Below are positions 16,893-29,572 of a DNA stretch of 64,000 bases, one piece after another. Position 1 is the stretch's first letter; each line of letters opens with the position of its first letter. The stretch is taken from contig OX345643.1 of assembly GCA_947044365.1 (NCBI GenBank), forward strand, positions 734,501 through 798,500. Reading direction: 5' to 3'. Under the pieces are notes generated by a model. That model saw only the letters and a program-made list of their open reading frames with translations. It searched no databases and was not told where the DNA came from. Position numbers and translations under genes: made by a program. This DNA is from Petrosia ficiformis (lineage: Eukaryota; Porifera; Demospongiae; Haplosclerida; Petrosiidae).

Positions 16893-19800
16893 ATGATACT
16901 GTACAGAGTACTCCAGAAAACTACATTCCAAATCTTGGGGTGTAGTTGGGGTTATGTTAATCTTCAAAAACAATCCTGTTTCCTTCCTTTGTTAACAAAA
17001 AGGAATATATTTGATTATGCTAATGAGGAAACAGTATTTGCTCTCTCATCTGGACAAGGTAAATCAGGTAAGACATACATAACGATATTCATTATTTAGA
17101 ATAGTGCCTTACACAGGAGTGGCAGTGGTAAGGGTGTCTGGACCAAAAGCTTCGGAGGTATCGTTAGCTACAGATGGTTTTGAGATCAACTGCAGAGACA
17201 GTACAAATGAATTGATGTTTATTTCCAGCTGATTAGAGGGGCCCGTGCAATGTATGACCACTCTAGGGGCCCTTGGGATGTATGACCACTCACTCTAGGG
17301 GCCCTTGGGATATATGACGACTCCTCTAGGGGCCCTTGGAACATATGACCACTCTAGGCGCCCTTGCCATTTGGTAAACTTCTCGTACTGTCTTCGCAGT
17401 TGGTCCATGTATTTCCCTTGATCCTGGTTTGTAATAGTAGTCATTTCCTATGCATAGGCAATACGACAAATTGGACAATTTAAAAGTCTGCCTGTACCTC
17501 GTTTAGCAACATTGAGAAAACTCGTAAATTACAAATCTGGAGAAACCATCGATCGTGGACTGGTACTGTGGTTTCCAGGTAAGCAGTCACAAGAAGAATA
17601 GTGGAATGATCTTACTGTGTTATATTAACAGGTCCCACTAGCTTCACAGGAGAGGACAGTGTAGAGTTTCACATCCATGGAGGTACTGCTGTAGTACTGG
17701 CACTTTTAAACACTCTGAGTCAGCTGCCGGGATTCAGGCACGCAGAGCCCGGAGACTTCACAAAAAGGTATAAAAAGTTGGGGTTACATTTGAAATCATT
17801 ATAAGGTTTGTGGTATATTAGGGCGTTTGCGAATGGAAAACTTGATTTAACAGAAGTAGAAGGATTAGCCGATCTCATACATGCAGAAACAGAGGCACAA
17901 AGAAAGCAAGCTCTCAGACAAATGGAGGTAATCCAATTAGCCAAGTATCTATATTATTAATGATAGTAATTGTTTTGGACAGGGAGATCTTAGCAAACTG
18001 TATAACGTGTGGAGTTCAGAGTTGCTACAGGTTTGTGTATTTCTAGTCATTATATTTTCATGTAAAAGTGATGCAGAAGTTGAGTATACATTATAAATAC
18101 ATCATACATGTACCTCACTATATCACGAGGGTGGAGCTGTGTTTTTGATAAGCTCATATGGCACACCATTGGCCCAAAGAGCTTATTTGGCACTGCATGG
18201 TTCTCTCTTTGGGCCAGTGGTGCAGTTAGTTATGATTATATTCTCATTAACTCTTTGGTAATTGGCTCAAGATTTATTCCCAATGGCACACACACTAACC
18301 ATTTTTGAGCCAATTTGGCCCATGCTATCAAAAACTCTGGGGTGGAGTCAATAATGGTTGATAATGCACTAGCCAAAGGCGAGTTGCATATGTAGACAAA
18401 CCATTACTGCCCCTCCCACAATAACTAATCAGATTTTTTGCATGTCTTATTTACAGATGTAATTACTTGGTGCTATGTTTCAATTTTTAATCACGTGACC
18501 ACTTTTCTGCGATTTGATTGGCTATAATGAAGCAGAAGATAGTAATGTTTCCATTATGTTTTTCTTTCAGAGTGTAGCTCATGTAGAGGCTATGATAGAT
18601 TTTGGGGAGGAGGAGAACATTGAAGATGATGTTATACCAAAAGGTGATAGCTGTCCATGATATCTTTACTGAAGTTGTCTGTTCATTTCTCATGTTTTCA
18701 GTTGTACAGAAAATTCAAAAGCTTTTGTATGAAATAAGATATCATCTTCAAGATGGAAGAAGGGGAGAAAGACTTCGTACTGGTATTCATGTGGCTATCA
18801 TTGGAGCGCCAAATGTTGGCAAAAGCAGCTTGTTAAATATACTATGTAATGATAACATGTTACTATTTTTAGTAACGTGTTCAGTTTAGTTAAATGCATA
18901 GGTCAACGACCAGCAGCTATAGTATCTAAATATGCAGGAACTACAAGAGATGTTGTAGAATCGTCTTTGGATATTTCTGGATATCCCGTGATACTAAGGT
19001 ATTAAAAAGATGGCGTATATAATATTATAATAGTTATGGTGTTTATTGTTAGTGATACAGCTGGCCTGAGACTAGTGGATGATCCTATTGAAGAAGAAGG
19101 AATACGAAGGGCTCTTCAAAGGTACATAGGTAGGCATGTATGGACCAATGTTATACTTTTCGATAATACTATGTCTAATGGTTAGTTTAGTGAGAATAGT
19201 GGAATTTTAAAATTTTCTTTATACCATATTTCGCTGGTTATAAAGTTGGAGTTACAGGAATGATTTTTCATTCTTTTTTGGGGGATGTGACATAATATTA
19301 TGCCGATCTTTTCCAGAGCTGAGCAAGCAGATTTGAAAATACTCATGGCTGATTGTTGTACACTACAAGAGAAGCTAATCTCATCTGAGTTTTTTAGTAA
19401 ATCTCTTCCAGAATTTGCAAGAGTGGTGTTGAACAACACCCACACTTTGAGGTACGTATTGTATGTATGTATGTATGTATGTATGTATGTATGTATGTAT
19501 CTATCTTTGTTGAATCCACAGTCCATTTATCTCATGGTTATTTCTGTTATTTGTAGTGATGACTGGATCAAAAGAACAATCAGTGGACAAGACACTATTG
19601 TAGTCATGAACAAATTAGATCTGATTGATACTTCATTAAAATGCTTTAAATCAATACAGGTGAGTTATGTGTTATACTCACACAATCATCTTGATTACTT
19701 GGTTGTCGGTGAAACATAAATGCATTTGATGTGACCAAGTGACACACTACATTAGCCTTATGCCTTATGGTATATAGAGGTATTTGATAGTGTTAATTAT

Positions 19801-20680
19801 AACTAAAACCCTTTTGTTTAGGTCAATCATACAGAACCTGACTTTATTAAGTTTACATACTATGATGGGACCTACACTTTAATTATAAGCTGATAGTCAA
19901 CTGTACTTCTAAGTAGTACTATAGTACTACTTTGTACTGTAATCATAGTAATGTGTAAATTCCCTTTAATTTGTATGTGATAACTCACAAAGTACACTGT
20001 AGTCAATGGAAGTACAGTGATAGTATGTAAACTTAATAATGTCAGGTACTGTATATCATTAAACAGTGTGCCCCTGTAAGCATATAGTGTGTGTATAATG
20101 TATTGTAATTATACCACTTATCTCCAGGAATCCATGCAGTTTAATGTAGAACAGCATCTGCTAAACTATTCTTATAGTAGGTATTTTATCTCTATTACCT
20201 GTGTACTACATAATCCAGGAATCTCCTGTTAACTGGATATCTTGTAAAACACAACAAGGAGTTGATTCATTCTTGGATGTCCTGAAGCAATACCTTGAAA
20301 ACCTGTAAGAAAAAAAAATTGAAAAAATTGATCTCATCTATAGTGTGTATACATTTATACAAACACTTATCTTTTTGTTCATAGAGGTGGCAATCCATTG
20401 GCTGGTAGTCCAACCCTCACCCAAGCAAGACACAGACATCATCTTCAACAATGTGTACAATGTCTTGAGAGTTTCATAAGTACATGTAAATTAAAATGGA
20501 TATCATAATTAATTCTACACATACTCAACATTTTTAGATGGTTGTTCTGATGAAACTGGTTTAGTAGTGGCAGCTGAAGAATTGAGAATGGCTCTTCGAC
20601 AGTTGGGTAGAATTACAGGAAAAGTTGGAGTAGAGGAAATTTTGGACGTAATATTTCGTGACTTTTGTATTGGAAAATAG
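16893..20680 (+). CDS. GTPBP3: Mitochondrial tRNA modification GTPase GTPBP3 (MnmE family)
   Basis: Works with MTO1 to install taurinomethyluridine (or cmnm5U) at wobble U34 of mitochondrial tRNAs. Exons: 16893-17067, 17117-17157, 17458-17578, 17632-17767, 17822-17927, 17983-18030, 18571-18643, 18702-18845, 18902-18998, 19053-19121, 19317-19451, 19557-19659, 20219-20304, 20385-20479, 20538-20680; sum 524 codons with stop (human 492 residues). Seen: a likely mitochondrial leader, [54 protein letters not shown], the G1 loop GAPNVGKSS, switch region AGTTRDV, G3 DTAG, G4 NKLD, and the C-terminal FCIGK whose Cys is essential in MnmE. It starts 100 bp after TTLL9 stops, with a CACGTG at 16878-16883 just before its ATG. 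Confidence 0.95.
17220..17375. repeat. Short GGGGCCCTTGG tandem repeat
   Basis: Four to five units of about 30-38 bp with GACCACTCTAGGGGCCCTTG in GTPBP3 intron 2; unusually GC-rich for the window. Confidence 0.8.
18138..18345. mobile_element. MITE of the GTTTTTGATAAG family
   Basis: About 205 bp in GTPBP3 intron 6, with ends TTTTTGATAAGCTCATATGG and (minus strand) AGAGTTTTTGATAGCATG. The interior carries CATTGGCCCAAAGAGCTTAT, ATTATGATTATA-type and CCATTTTTGAGCCAATTTGG words shared with copies at 47785, 48385, 5058 and 61535. Non-coding. Confidence 0.8.
19838..20050. mobile_element. Inverted-repeat element, about 26-bp termini
   Basis: The left CTGACTTTATTAAGTTTACA then TACTAT and the right end on the minus strand CTGACATTATTAAGTTTACA then TACTAT are inverted repeats 210 bp apart in GTPBP3 intron 12. 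AGTACTATAGTACT at the centre and a paired AAGTACACTGTAG segment extend the fold-back. No coding sequence. Confidence 0.75.
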
Positions 20681-21222
20681 TGTGTATTATGTAACACTAC
20701 ATAATTATATGTTGTATTTCAAATCTATTCATCCTGCATAGTAATATTATATACATTAGAATTTAGCTATGTAAGGTGACATTAGCGAAGCTATAGGTAT
20801 ATCTAACGAATGATTACAGCAAGCGAAACTATGACGAATGATTACAGCAACTTACAGAGTCAATGACAGCTTTATTAATAATCTTGATACTGTTGAGAAC
20901 TTCTAACCGCACTGTGATTAGTCAGGAACAACTTGTGAAAGGCTGTTGAATGTCTTTGCCTTCTTGGTAACGAATATACTCTTACATATAGGCTATCAAT
21001 ATTGAGTAGGCTGAATGATGTACAAACATTGTGTAACGACCAACACCACAGGTCTTGATTTATTTATGATTTATGATTTATGATCATAGTTTTGTTAGAA
21101 ATGAATTTTTATAAATGATTAATGTATAAACCAGATGGGTATTTAATACATGAACATGGACATATACAACGAATAAAAATTCTCGGAAATAAATATGATA
21201 GAGAAAACAAAAATGAACGTTT
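20681..21222. other. Intergenic, GTPBP3 / TRAF7 (convergent 3' ends)
   Basis: About 540 bp between two stop codons. Contains the duplicated short motif GAATGATTACAGCAA (20808 and 20834) and a TTATGATT triplicate near 21065. No gene seen. Confidence 0.8.
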
Positions 21223-22440
21223 TTACTGCCACACCTAAAAGAGATTTATATTTTATGGTGCAAAGTAAGAGAATGGGTCTTTGTGATCTTACCTTGATAG
21301 TACTGTCAACAGAACCTGAAAATAATCGTCCTCTTGACATAGCTAAACATGTGACACTGCTTTCGTGACGAATCAAAGTCTGAGCACATGTCATGTGTTC
21401 AATATTCCATATCTAGAATTAGTGTATAAACTATAATTTATAATCTTGTATTGCATTTTGTATGCTTTAATCATACATGCATGATGTATTTTTCATCCCG
21501 ATTTCAAAATCCAATTTCTGAGACTCGTACTGTCTCAGTTTCTGATTTGTATGTAATTGTGATTTAAAAAATCCCAATTCCTAAACTAGCTCCAAACCCA
21601 TACCACATGATGCATTTCTTCATCTCAATTCCAAACATAGGGTCTCGAGACCCATACTGTCTGGTTTCTGACTTATCTGCCATTTTGAGATTAAAAATCC
21701 CTGATTTCATAATCAGCCTGAAATCCATACCATATGATGTCAGAAGCAGCATTATTCATTGTCAAAACTTTGCGTTAATGCTGATAAATGCAGCACAGCA
21801 AACAAAACACAAGATAGTTATAAACCTATCTCTCAATCCAAATTGTTTGTAACTAAACATTTTAAAACATTTCACATTTACTACAAAATTGTACGTACAG
21901 ACTTACTCTTAGTGTTTTGTCATAAGAAGCGCTGAATAATTTAGTTTGTCCAGGAGTCTCCAAAGCTTGTAATGCATACACTATTCCATAATGACCTACA
22001 ATATAAGATTATAGATGGTATTAAACGTGTGACTTCTCTGTCTGTCTTCATTTTACAGTTTTTTACCTGCTAGTTCTCCAACGGATTCTAATGTTTGAAT
22101 ATCCCAAACCTAAAGAGTGGTAGAATTATACGTGTATACTCACTGATCTATCCATCTCTCTGTCTGTCCATCATCCATCAATCTATCCATCCATAATCTG
22201 TCTGTCCATCAGTCCATCCATCCACTCACCTGCTGTATCAATCTACTACATGTATATATTTATCCAGACTCACATTAATCTTATTTTCATAAGTTCCACA
22301 GACAATGTAGTCACCAGTAACTAAGAGAGAGTAGACACTACCTCCAACACAATCCAGTACTCTTATACACTCTAAACTCTCCAGATCCCATACCTACATG
22401 TATAGTGAAGAGAGAGAGAGAGGAGGGAGTGAGGATGTGA

Positions 22441-22494
<54 letters not shown>

Positions 22495-25400
22495 GTGAGG
22501 ATGTAAGTGAGAAAATGGGTGAGGATGTGAAGATGGGAGGATGTGAGGGAGGAAATGGGTAAGGATGTGAGGGAGAAAGGAGGGAATGAGGGTGAGGATG
22601 TGAGGGAAAAGAGAGGGTGAGGGGAGGAAGAAACGATGATAGTAGAGTTACCTTGATAGCTTGATATGATCCCGAATATAGGAATTTATCAGACAATACT
22701 AAAGCCCTAACCCAATGATTCTGTGCCGGTAGTTCCTTGATCATTGTATTACTGTTTGTATCCCACACCTACAAATGTACATGTACATGTATTATAAAAT
22801 ACATTAATGAACTAATATGAGAATTATATGTAAAATATACTTTGATACTCTTCAGTGATCCACTGTATAGTCTGTTGTTGATAATATCGACTGTTAGTGT
22901 ACATACAGGATTCTCGTGTGCTGCTAATGTACTCACTACCTCAAATGTCTCTACATCCCATTTTAGTATAGTTTGATCAGCTGATCCACTGTACATATAC
23001 TTGTCACTGAAGAGAGATGTATGTATGTACATGTATGTATGTGTGTATGTGTGTATGTGTGTATGTATGTATGTATGCGTGTATGTATGTGTGTATGTAT
23101 GTATGTGTGTATGTATGTATGTGTGTATGTATGTATGTATGTATGTATGCGTGTATGTATGTGTGTATGTATGTATGTATGTATGTATGTATGTATGTAT
23201 GTATGTATGTGTGTATGTGTGTATGTGTGTATGTATGTATGTATGCGTGTATGTATGTGTGTATGTATGTATGTGTGTATGTATGTATGTATGTATGTAT
23301 GTATGCAAGACATAGTGCATTACTTGAAGGGACAAAGAGTTAAAATGAGGCCATCATGTCCAGTTAATGTCTTAACACATTTGAATCCAATACCAGCATC
23401 CCATACCTAAGAAAGGATTATGTACATGTACACACATAATTATACAGGTACACATATATAATTGTGTGCTGTATAAGTGTACACACATCTATACATTCAC
23501 CTGCACCGTATTAGACTCTAACGCTCAAGACATGTACATGTACACACATATATATATATACATGTACATAGCATTAATGTATATGTACATTGTACATAGA
23601 CATATACATGTATGTACATTCAGATTGTACTGTACTGACTCTATATCACTCAGAGGTGTATGTTGACTCACTTTAATTGTATTATCTGAGGAGCCACTGA
23701 ATAGCAAGTTTCCAATAACACACAATGCCCATACTGGGCCCTGTTAATAAAAATTGAATTTATAATGAATTTAGTAGAAATGAGGTTGCTGCTAACTACA
23801 ACAGAAACAGTTTGGTATCCAGGAAGAGTAATCTGCCTAGATAACAAACTAGTTGGTTTAATAAATCACTCTTATTAGATACAAACGTTACTATATATTA
23901 CACACAGGATCTTTTCATCAGATGTACTTACACTGTGACCTACAAATGTTCCTTTACATTTGTAAATATGTTGTAAATCCATAGCTACAAGGAAATGACA
24001 AGATCATTTGTATAACTTTATAAATACATATAAATTACTGAATCCACAGGAACAAACACTTTGTATTAATAACTTACTTCCTGCTACTCCTAACTGAACT
24101 TGAACATGTTGTAATTCGTTCTATAAATAGAAATTAAATATTTGAGTACCCTCTCAACTTTGTAGTTTGTACAAAAGTGTGGAAATATTAAGCCAACTCA
24201 ACTGCCAGGCATTTTGACCTATTTTCATCACTTTTGTCCAGCTCCCATATACAATGTATAAGATGTTTATATTGGACAATGTCCTGCATGACTGGCTGTT
24301 TCCACACCACTGCACAAAGATCCACTTACCATCACAAAGTCCACACCATGACGAGCATCATTAACATCCTTTTGTAGCTTCATCTGTCTATCATCAAGTT
24401 GTCCTGTGAGGTGAAGAAGAGTGATGATGAGACGAGAAAAAGATGAGAAAGAGTATAAACATTTAGGAGGGAAGGAATGTTCTTACCAATTTTTCCAACA
24501 GATGATTTCTCCAGGTATTCTACTTTCTCAGAGAGACTAGCTAACATTGACCTTAAGAATGTAATCTCTTCATCTTTATGTCTCAATTCAGATTGTAACA
24601 GAGCAATGTTCTCATCTGTTCTGGTAAGATACCCCTATGAACAGACACAAAACGGATGGTCAGATAGAAAGAGAGACTAAGATAGATAGACACACGAATT
24701 CAACAGACGAATGAACGATATACGAATTTTATAAATGTAATGACTTTTATAATGATAGAGGCATAATGTATATAACCAATAGTATTTTTATACATAATTA
24801 TGGTATTACTAGCTAAATGGATAATACCTTTAGGGGCCAACTACATGTATTACTAATTTTAGTGAATATAACATTTATACTCATTTGAATAAAATTAGCA
24901 CCACCAAATTGAGTGTGTCTACATTTCTATGTGTACACAACTACATGTACATGTAGTACAGTCCCTTAAATAGTGACAGTCCCTCAAATAGATAAATACA
25001 CGTAGGATATTGGTAGTTACATATATCATTATCCAACGACTAATCTACCTTTAATCCTTCAAATTTACATTGTTCTAAATGTGCTACTAATTCCTCTCTT
25101 GTACCTTCAAATGTACAACTATAGAAAAAAGGAATAATAATAATATAGTATAATACATACGAGAAATATAATATCAAATTGTGTACAATGATTACTGGAG
25201 TATTACATAGAGACAAAATATACATGTATTACAACTAGCATACTTGAATCGATGATGTGGACATCTGACATGTTGACATGTTTTCAGATGTTCGGGTAAA
25301 TACTAAATGAAGAGAGGATAGACATATTGTAACATATTGTAATGGAATAGTATATTACCTTCTTTATAACTGGAGGACACAAGGAACTATTGGGACACTT

Positions 25401-28400
25401 GACAGGTGCATATTCACACTCATTCTCATGTTCACTATAAAGTAACAGAGTCATGAGTCATGATGAGTCATACAGTCATGTATAGTATAGTCAATGACTC
25501 ACTATGACTCAATGTGCTGAGTCATAATGAGTCATGTACAGTATAGTCATTGTGACTCATATGTGACTTGTATGTGACTCATATGTGAATCATATATGAC
25601 TCATGTGACTCATACATTTGTATGTGACTTATGTGACTCATATGTGACTCATATGTGACTCATATGCAACTCATATGTGATTCGTGTATTACTCACTATC
25701 TACAGCCTAGTTTAATTATCAGAGAACAACCTGAAACAAGATATGATATGAAACATGAACACATGGTATCAGATATACATTACCTGAAGGATCAATCTCA
25801 TAAGCTCCAGATCCATCTTGTGCAGGCTTACAACCATATCGACAGTGGATCATTAATTCACCTACTTGTTCAGCAACCTGGAACAATGTATATATCACAT
25901 GATACAATAGTGGTACAGTAGAATAGAGAGTCTATCATGTGATACAATAGAGAATAAGCAATCAATAGAGATATATATCACATGATACAATAGTGGTACA
26001 GTAGAATAGAGAGTCTATCATGTGATACAATAGAGAATAAGCAATCAATAGAGATATATATCACATGATACAATAGTGGTACAGTAGAATAGAGAGTCTA
26101 TCATGTGATACAATAGAGAATAAGCAATCAATAGAGATATATATCACATGATACAATAGTGGTACAGTAGAATAGAGAGTCTATCATGTGATACAATAGA
26201 GAATAAGCAATCAATAGAGATATATATCACATGATACAATAGTGGTACAGTAGAATAGAGAGTCTATCATGTGATACAATAGAGAATAAGCAATCAATAG
26301 AGATATATATCACATGATACAATAGTGGTACAGTAGAATAGAGAGTCTATCATGTGATACAATAGAGAATAAGCAATCAATAGAGATATATATCACATGA
26401 TACAATAGTGGTACAGTAGAATAGAGAGTCTATCATGTGATACAATAGAGAATAAGCAATCAATAGAGATATATATCACATGATACAATAGTGGTACAGT
26501 AGAATAGAGAGTCCGTATCATGTGATACAATAGAGAATAAGCAATCAATAGAGATACATGTACATGTATATATCACATGATACAATAGTGGTACAGTAGA
26601 ATAGAGAGTCCGTATCATGTGATACAATAGAGATTCTAGAGAATAAACAATCAATAGAGATATATATCACATGATACAATAGTGGTACAGTAGAATAGAG
26701 TCCTGATACAAATGTGTTAGAATAAGATACCTACAAAGATACACATATATTCACTATAGTAATATCAGTCTTGTAGCTAATTCAGGATTCAGGAAAGTTG
26801 CTTCACAAGACTCATAATGAAATACATGTATATTGGATTCAATTAATTAACTCACTGCTAAATTCCTAACAACCATTGATAACACCATTCCATCAATGGG
26901 ACACAATTCTAAAGAAACACAAAACAAATAATAAACAAGAGAAAGATATATATAAAGATACAATTATGTAGAAATAAGGTCATAACTATTAGCAGGTATA
27001 TTACAAGTAAGGACATCAATTGTACCTTCCATAGTTTATTGAAGAGTCAGAATGTGTAATAGCTAGAGTATATATACAATGTTCTGGTTGGCACTGGTGG
27101 GGAATAACCACCACTCAGCATGAATTAATCACCTCCCAGATAATATAGCTACTGAGAAAGAATTAAGCATATACCAAAATGTAGAATCTAACCACCACGC
27201 TAATATCCTGGGCAGAACACTGTATATCACTCTGGTTTCTCTAAGATACATGTACATGTATATATGATTATTGTTCTGTACTAACCTTCTCTACCTGACC
27301 TTAGGCATGGAGAACAAAACGTATGCTGCAGATATTTACATGTAATATACATGTACATGTACATGAGGAGGTGAGAGTGAGGAGGGAGGAGAGAGAGAGG
27401 GGAGGCAAGGAGGGAGAGAGAAAGGTAAATATATACATAGAGAGAGAAGGTACATGTAGTGTGGGAAACTTACTCCACAAGTAGCAATAAAAGGATCACG
27501 AAATACTCCATTACATAATGGACACAGGAGTCGTTCACTCTTATTATTCTCTGATATTACAATGATTTCCTGAAAATGAGAAATGAATGATTGTATGAAA
27601 AGTAAAAAAATTGAAGAGGGAAAATTAACTGATGAATGTCATGAAGACCAAGAATGAGACATTACATAAATGAAGATGTGTGAAATGAATTTGTCATTTG
27701 ATAAACGTAGATGGCAAAGCATATGCCAAGGTGTAAGTAGTACGTACATATATAACAGATGGATGTGGTTATTGTGGTATAGGAAGGTATAACACAATGT
27801 ATGCGTATTAAATGCTTGCATGTAAATATTCATAGAAAGCAGAATAAAGTAATTACATGTACATGTAGGTAGCTAGCGATTGATTTTCCTTGATTCTATT
27901 TTATTGACTTCTGGCACAAGATGGCAGGTTGAAGTGAGTTTTATGAGTGGAGGTTTATATAATCATGGATACTAACTAATACGTACAGTAAAATTTCTGA
28001 TAAAGGACACTCTGAATTTACAACACCTCCACACTATGAACACTTATCTGTGTCCTAATACAATACATTGTGTAGCAATCAACCTCTAAATAATGGACAC
28101 TTCCATTTAAAGGTCACTTCCACCAGAGGTGACCCTTTGTACTGTACCTTGAAATCTTCTTCCGGAGTACTATGACTAGCTGCAGGTGATAATAGTGAGC
28201 GCCCAGACGGAATAGATCCTAGACGAAACAGAGACCCAGAGTAATTAGTAGGGGTCTAATGTGAAAATGAAGTATAAGTATTATCATAATCATTCTTAAG
28301 TGTACATACTGATGAACTCTCTCGGTCTATACTAGGAACAGAAATATCAGAAGTGATTGAATACCTAGCTCTGGAATTGAATCCATCTAGAAATGAATAT

Positions 28401-28667
28401 ATATATTATATATCGTATATGTACACTGTATATGTAATTATGTATGTACATATGTATGTATATGTAATTATGTATGTATGTATGTATGTATTTATGTATG
28501 TATGTATGTAACTATGTATGCATGTATGTATATATGTATGTATGTATATATGTATTGTATTTATGTATGTACATGTATGTATGTAAGTATGTACATGTGT
28601 ATGTATATATGTATGTATGTATATGCATGTATGTTACAGTATGTATGTATGTATATGTAACTATGTA

Positions 28668-28703
<36 letters not shown>

Positions 28704-29037
28704 TGTATGTATATATATATGTATGTACGTATATATGATGTATGTATGTATATACATGTATATACTGAGTCTGTGTGTGCATAATGTATTATGTATTAAA
28801 GTTCTATACAAGGATTACCATTTGAGAAAGAACTACTTCGCATACGTCGGTCTGTTAGTGGAGATTCTGTTGTCATGGCAACACCTGCACTCTGAGAAAC
28901 CAGAAAACAAATACGAAACTCTATTCAAATTGTTCAACAATCAACATTAATAACATTACCAATGAATTGATATTGAGAGTATAAGTTCTGTGAGAATCAT
29001 TCTCCCTCTTTTGTCTGGAGTCTCTTAAATTCATCAT
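21223..29037 (-). CDS. TRAF7: E3 ubiquitin ligase TRAF7
   Basis: RING/zf-TRAF/WD40 signalling ligase (in vertebrates acts with MEKK3 toward JNK/p38). Exons in transcript order: 29037-28960, 28891-28819, 28386-28310, 28255-28148, 27569-27474, 27325-27286, 26908-26856, 25877-25784, 25730-25697, 25434-25359, 25302-25244, 25118-25049, 24634-24487, 24403-24330, 24120-24078, 23984-23932, 23740-23672, 23406-23324, 23006-22841, 22768-22652, 22393-22274, 22109-22067, 21995-21907, 21412-21293, 21234-21223; 664 residues against 670 in human. Seen: a Ser-rich N-terminus, RING ([31 protein letters not shown]), zf-TRAF Cys/His pairs (about 190-290), coiled coil ([20 protein letters not shown]), then seven WD40 repeats each with YSGS/FSGS. 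The last exon is only four codons (V-W-Q-stop), closing the final WD blade. Confidence 0.95.
22395..22640. repeat. (GA)n and purine-rich tract
   Basis: A (GA)n run at about 22449-22492 followed by GAGGATGTGAGG-type degenerate units in a TRAF7 intron; all-purine on the plus strand, so pyrimidine-rich in the TRAF7 transcript, near the acceptor of the next exon. Confidence 0.9.
23010..23312. repeat. (TATG)n / (TGTATG) microsatellite
   Basis: About 300 bp of TATG/TGTG units in a TRAF7 intron, directly abutting the acceptor of exon 23006-22841. It yields spurious long ORFs on both strands. Confidence 0.95.
25440..25690. repeat. Cluster of TGACTCAT / ATGAGTCAT repeats
   Basis: About a dozen copies of TGA(C/G)TCA in 250 bp of a 262-bp TRAF7 intron. 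Spacing is irregular (ATGTGACTCAT, ATATGACTCATG). The core equals the bZIP AP-1/TRE consensus, but a simple repeat origin is just as possible. Confidence 0.8.
25895..26705. repeat. 83-bp satellite, about 9-10 copies, in TRAF7 intron
   Basis: Near-perfect 83-bp units with the internal inverted pair ATCATGTGATACAATAG / CTATTGTATCACATGAT. The last two units carry small insertions (ACATGTACATGT, TCTAGA). Confidence 0.95.
28435..28765. repeat. (TATG)n microsatellite with interruptions
   Basis: TATG-rich tract in a TRAF7 intron between exons 28819-28891 and 28310-28386; open frames on both strands are artefacts. Confidence 0.9.
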
Positions 29038-29572
29038 ATTATAAAGTTGCTTGGAGAAGTCTACTGCAAGTCATGTTAAAATTATCTTTCCAGTTTCCAC
29101 ACGCCGGCCGAGCCCTCTGAAATCACGTGACTAGGCAAGCACGTGATGACTTCATTTTAGACAGCGTGACAATTTCAGAAGAGACGCAGGCGATCTTTCT
29201 TTTCTCTACAGTAGTGGAGACCTTCTTGCAGGTTTAAGATATCATCTCTTCTTTGGGAAGTATTAGAAGACACCATTACGTGATTTCAATAAGACTGAAA
29301 GTACTACACGACTGATATTACCCCCCCTATCGAGAAGATTTAGTGTGACACGCCCTACGATTGAAGTGTTGACTTTTAAAGATAGCAAGATTGTCTACAA
29401 TTTTGTAAACTTCTTCATTGCTCCTTTGTTTCTTGTACATACAAGTAATTGACAAGATTTACTTGTCAACAGAAGAGTAACATACACATTATTAAGAGGG
29501 TAATAACAGAAACTAGTTTCTATTGAGTTTGAGGAACACAGCAAGGGTTGAGAAGAGTAAATTAGAACTATA
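29038..29572. promoter_or_regulatory. Shared TRAF7 / POLDIP3 divergent promoter region
   Basis: 535 bp between two divergent ATGs. Two E-boxes, CACGTG at 29124-29129 (as TCACGTGA) and 29140-29145, lie 16 bp apart, with the GC-rich word CGCCGGCCG just before them at 29103. No other gene seen. Confidence 0.5.

Noticed and set aside
21564..21852. Overlapping ORFs of 60-80 codons in a TRAF7 intron
   Set aside because: The segment is made of degenerate CCATACCA..TCATCTCAATTCC-like repeats within an intron bounded by good TRAF7 splice sites.
23000..23410. Repeat ORFs on both strands
   Set aside because: Microsatellite in a TRAF7 intron; no domain or start context.
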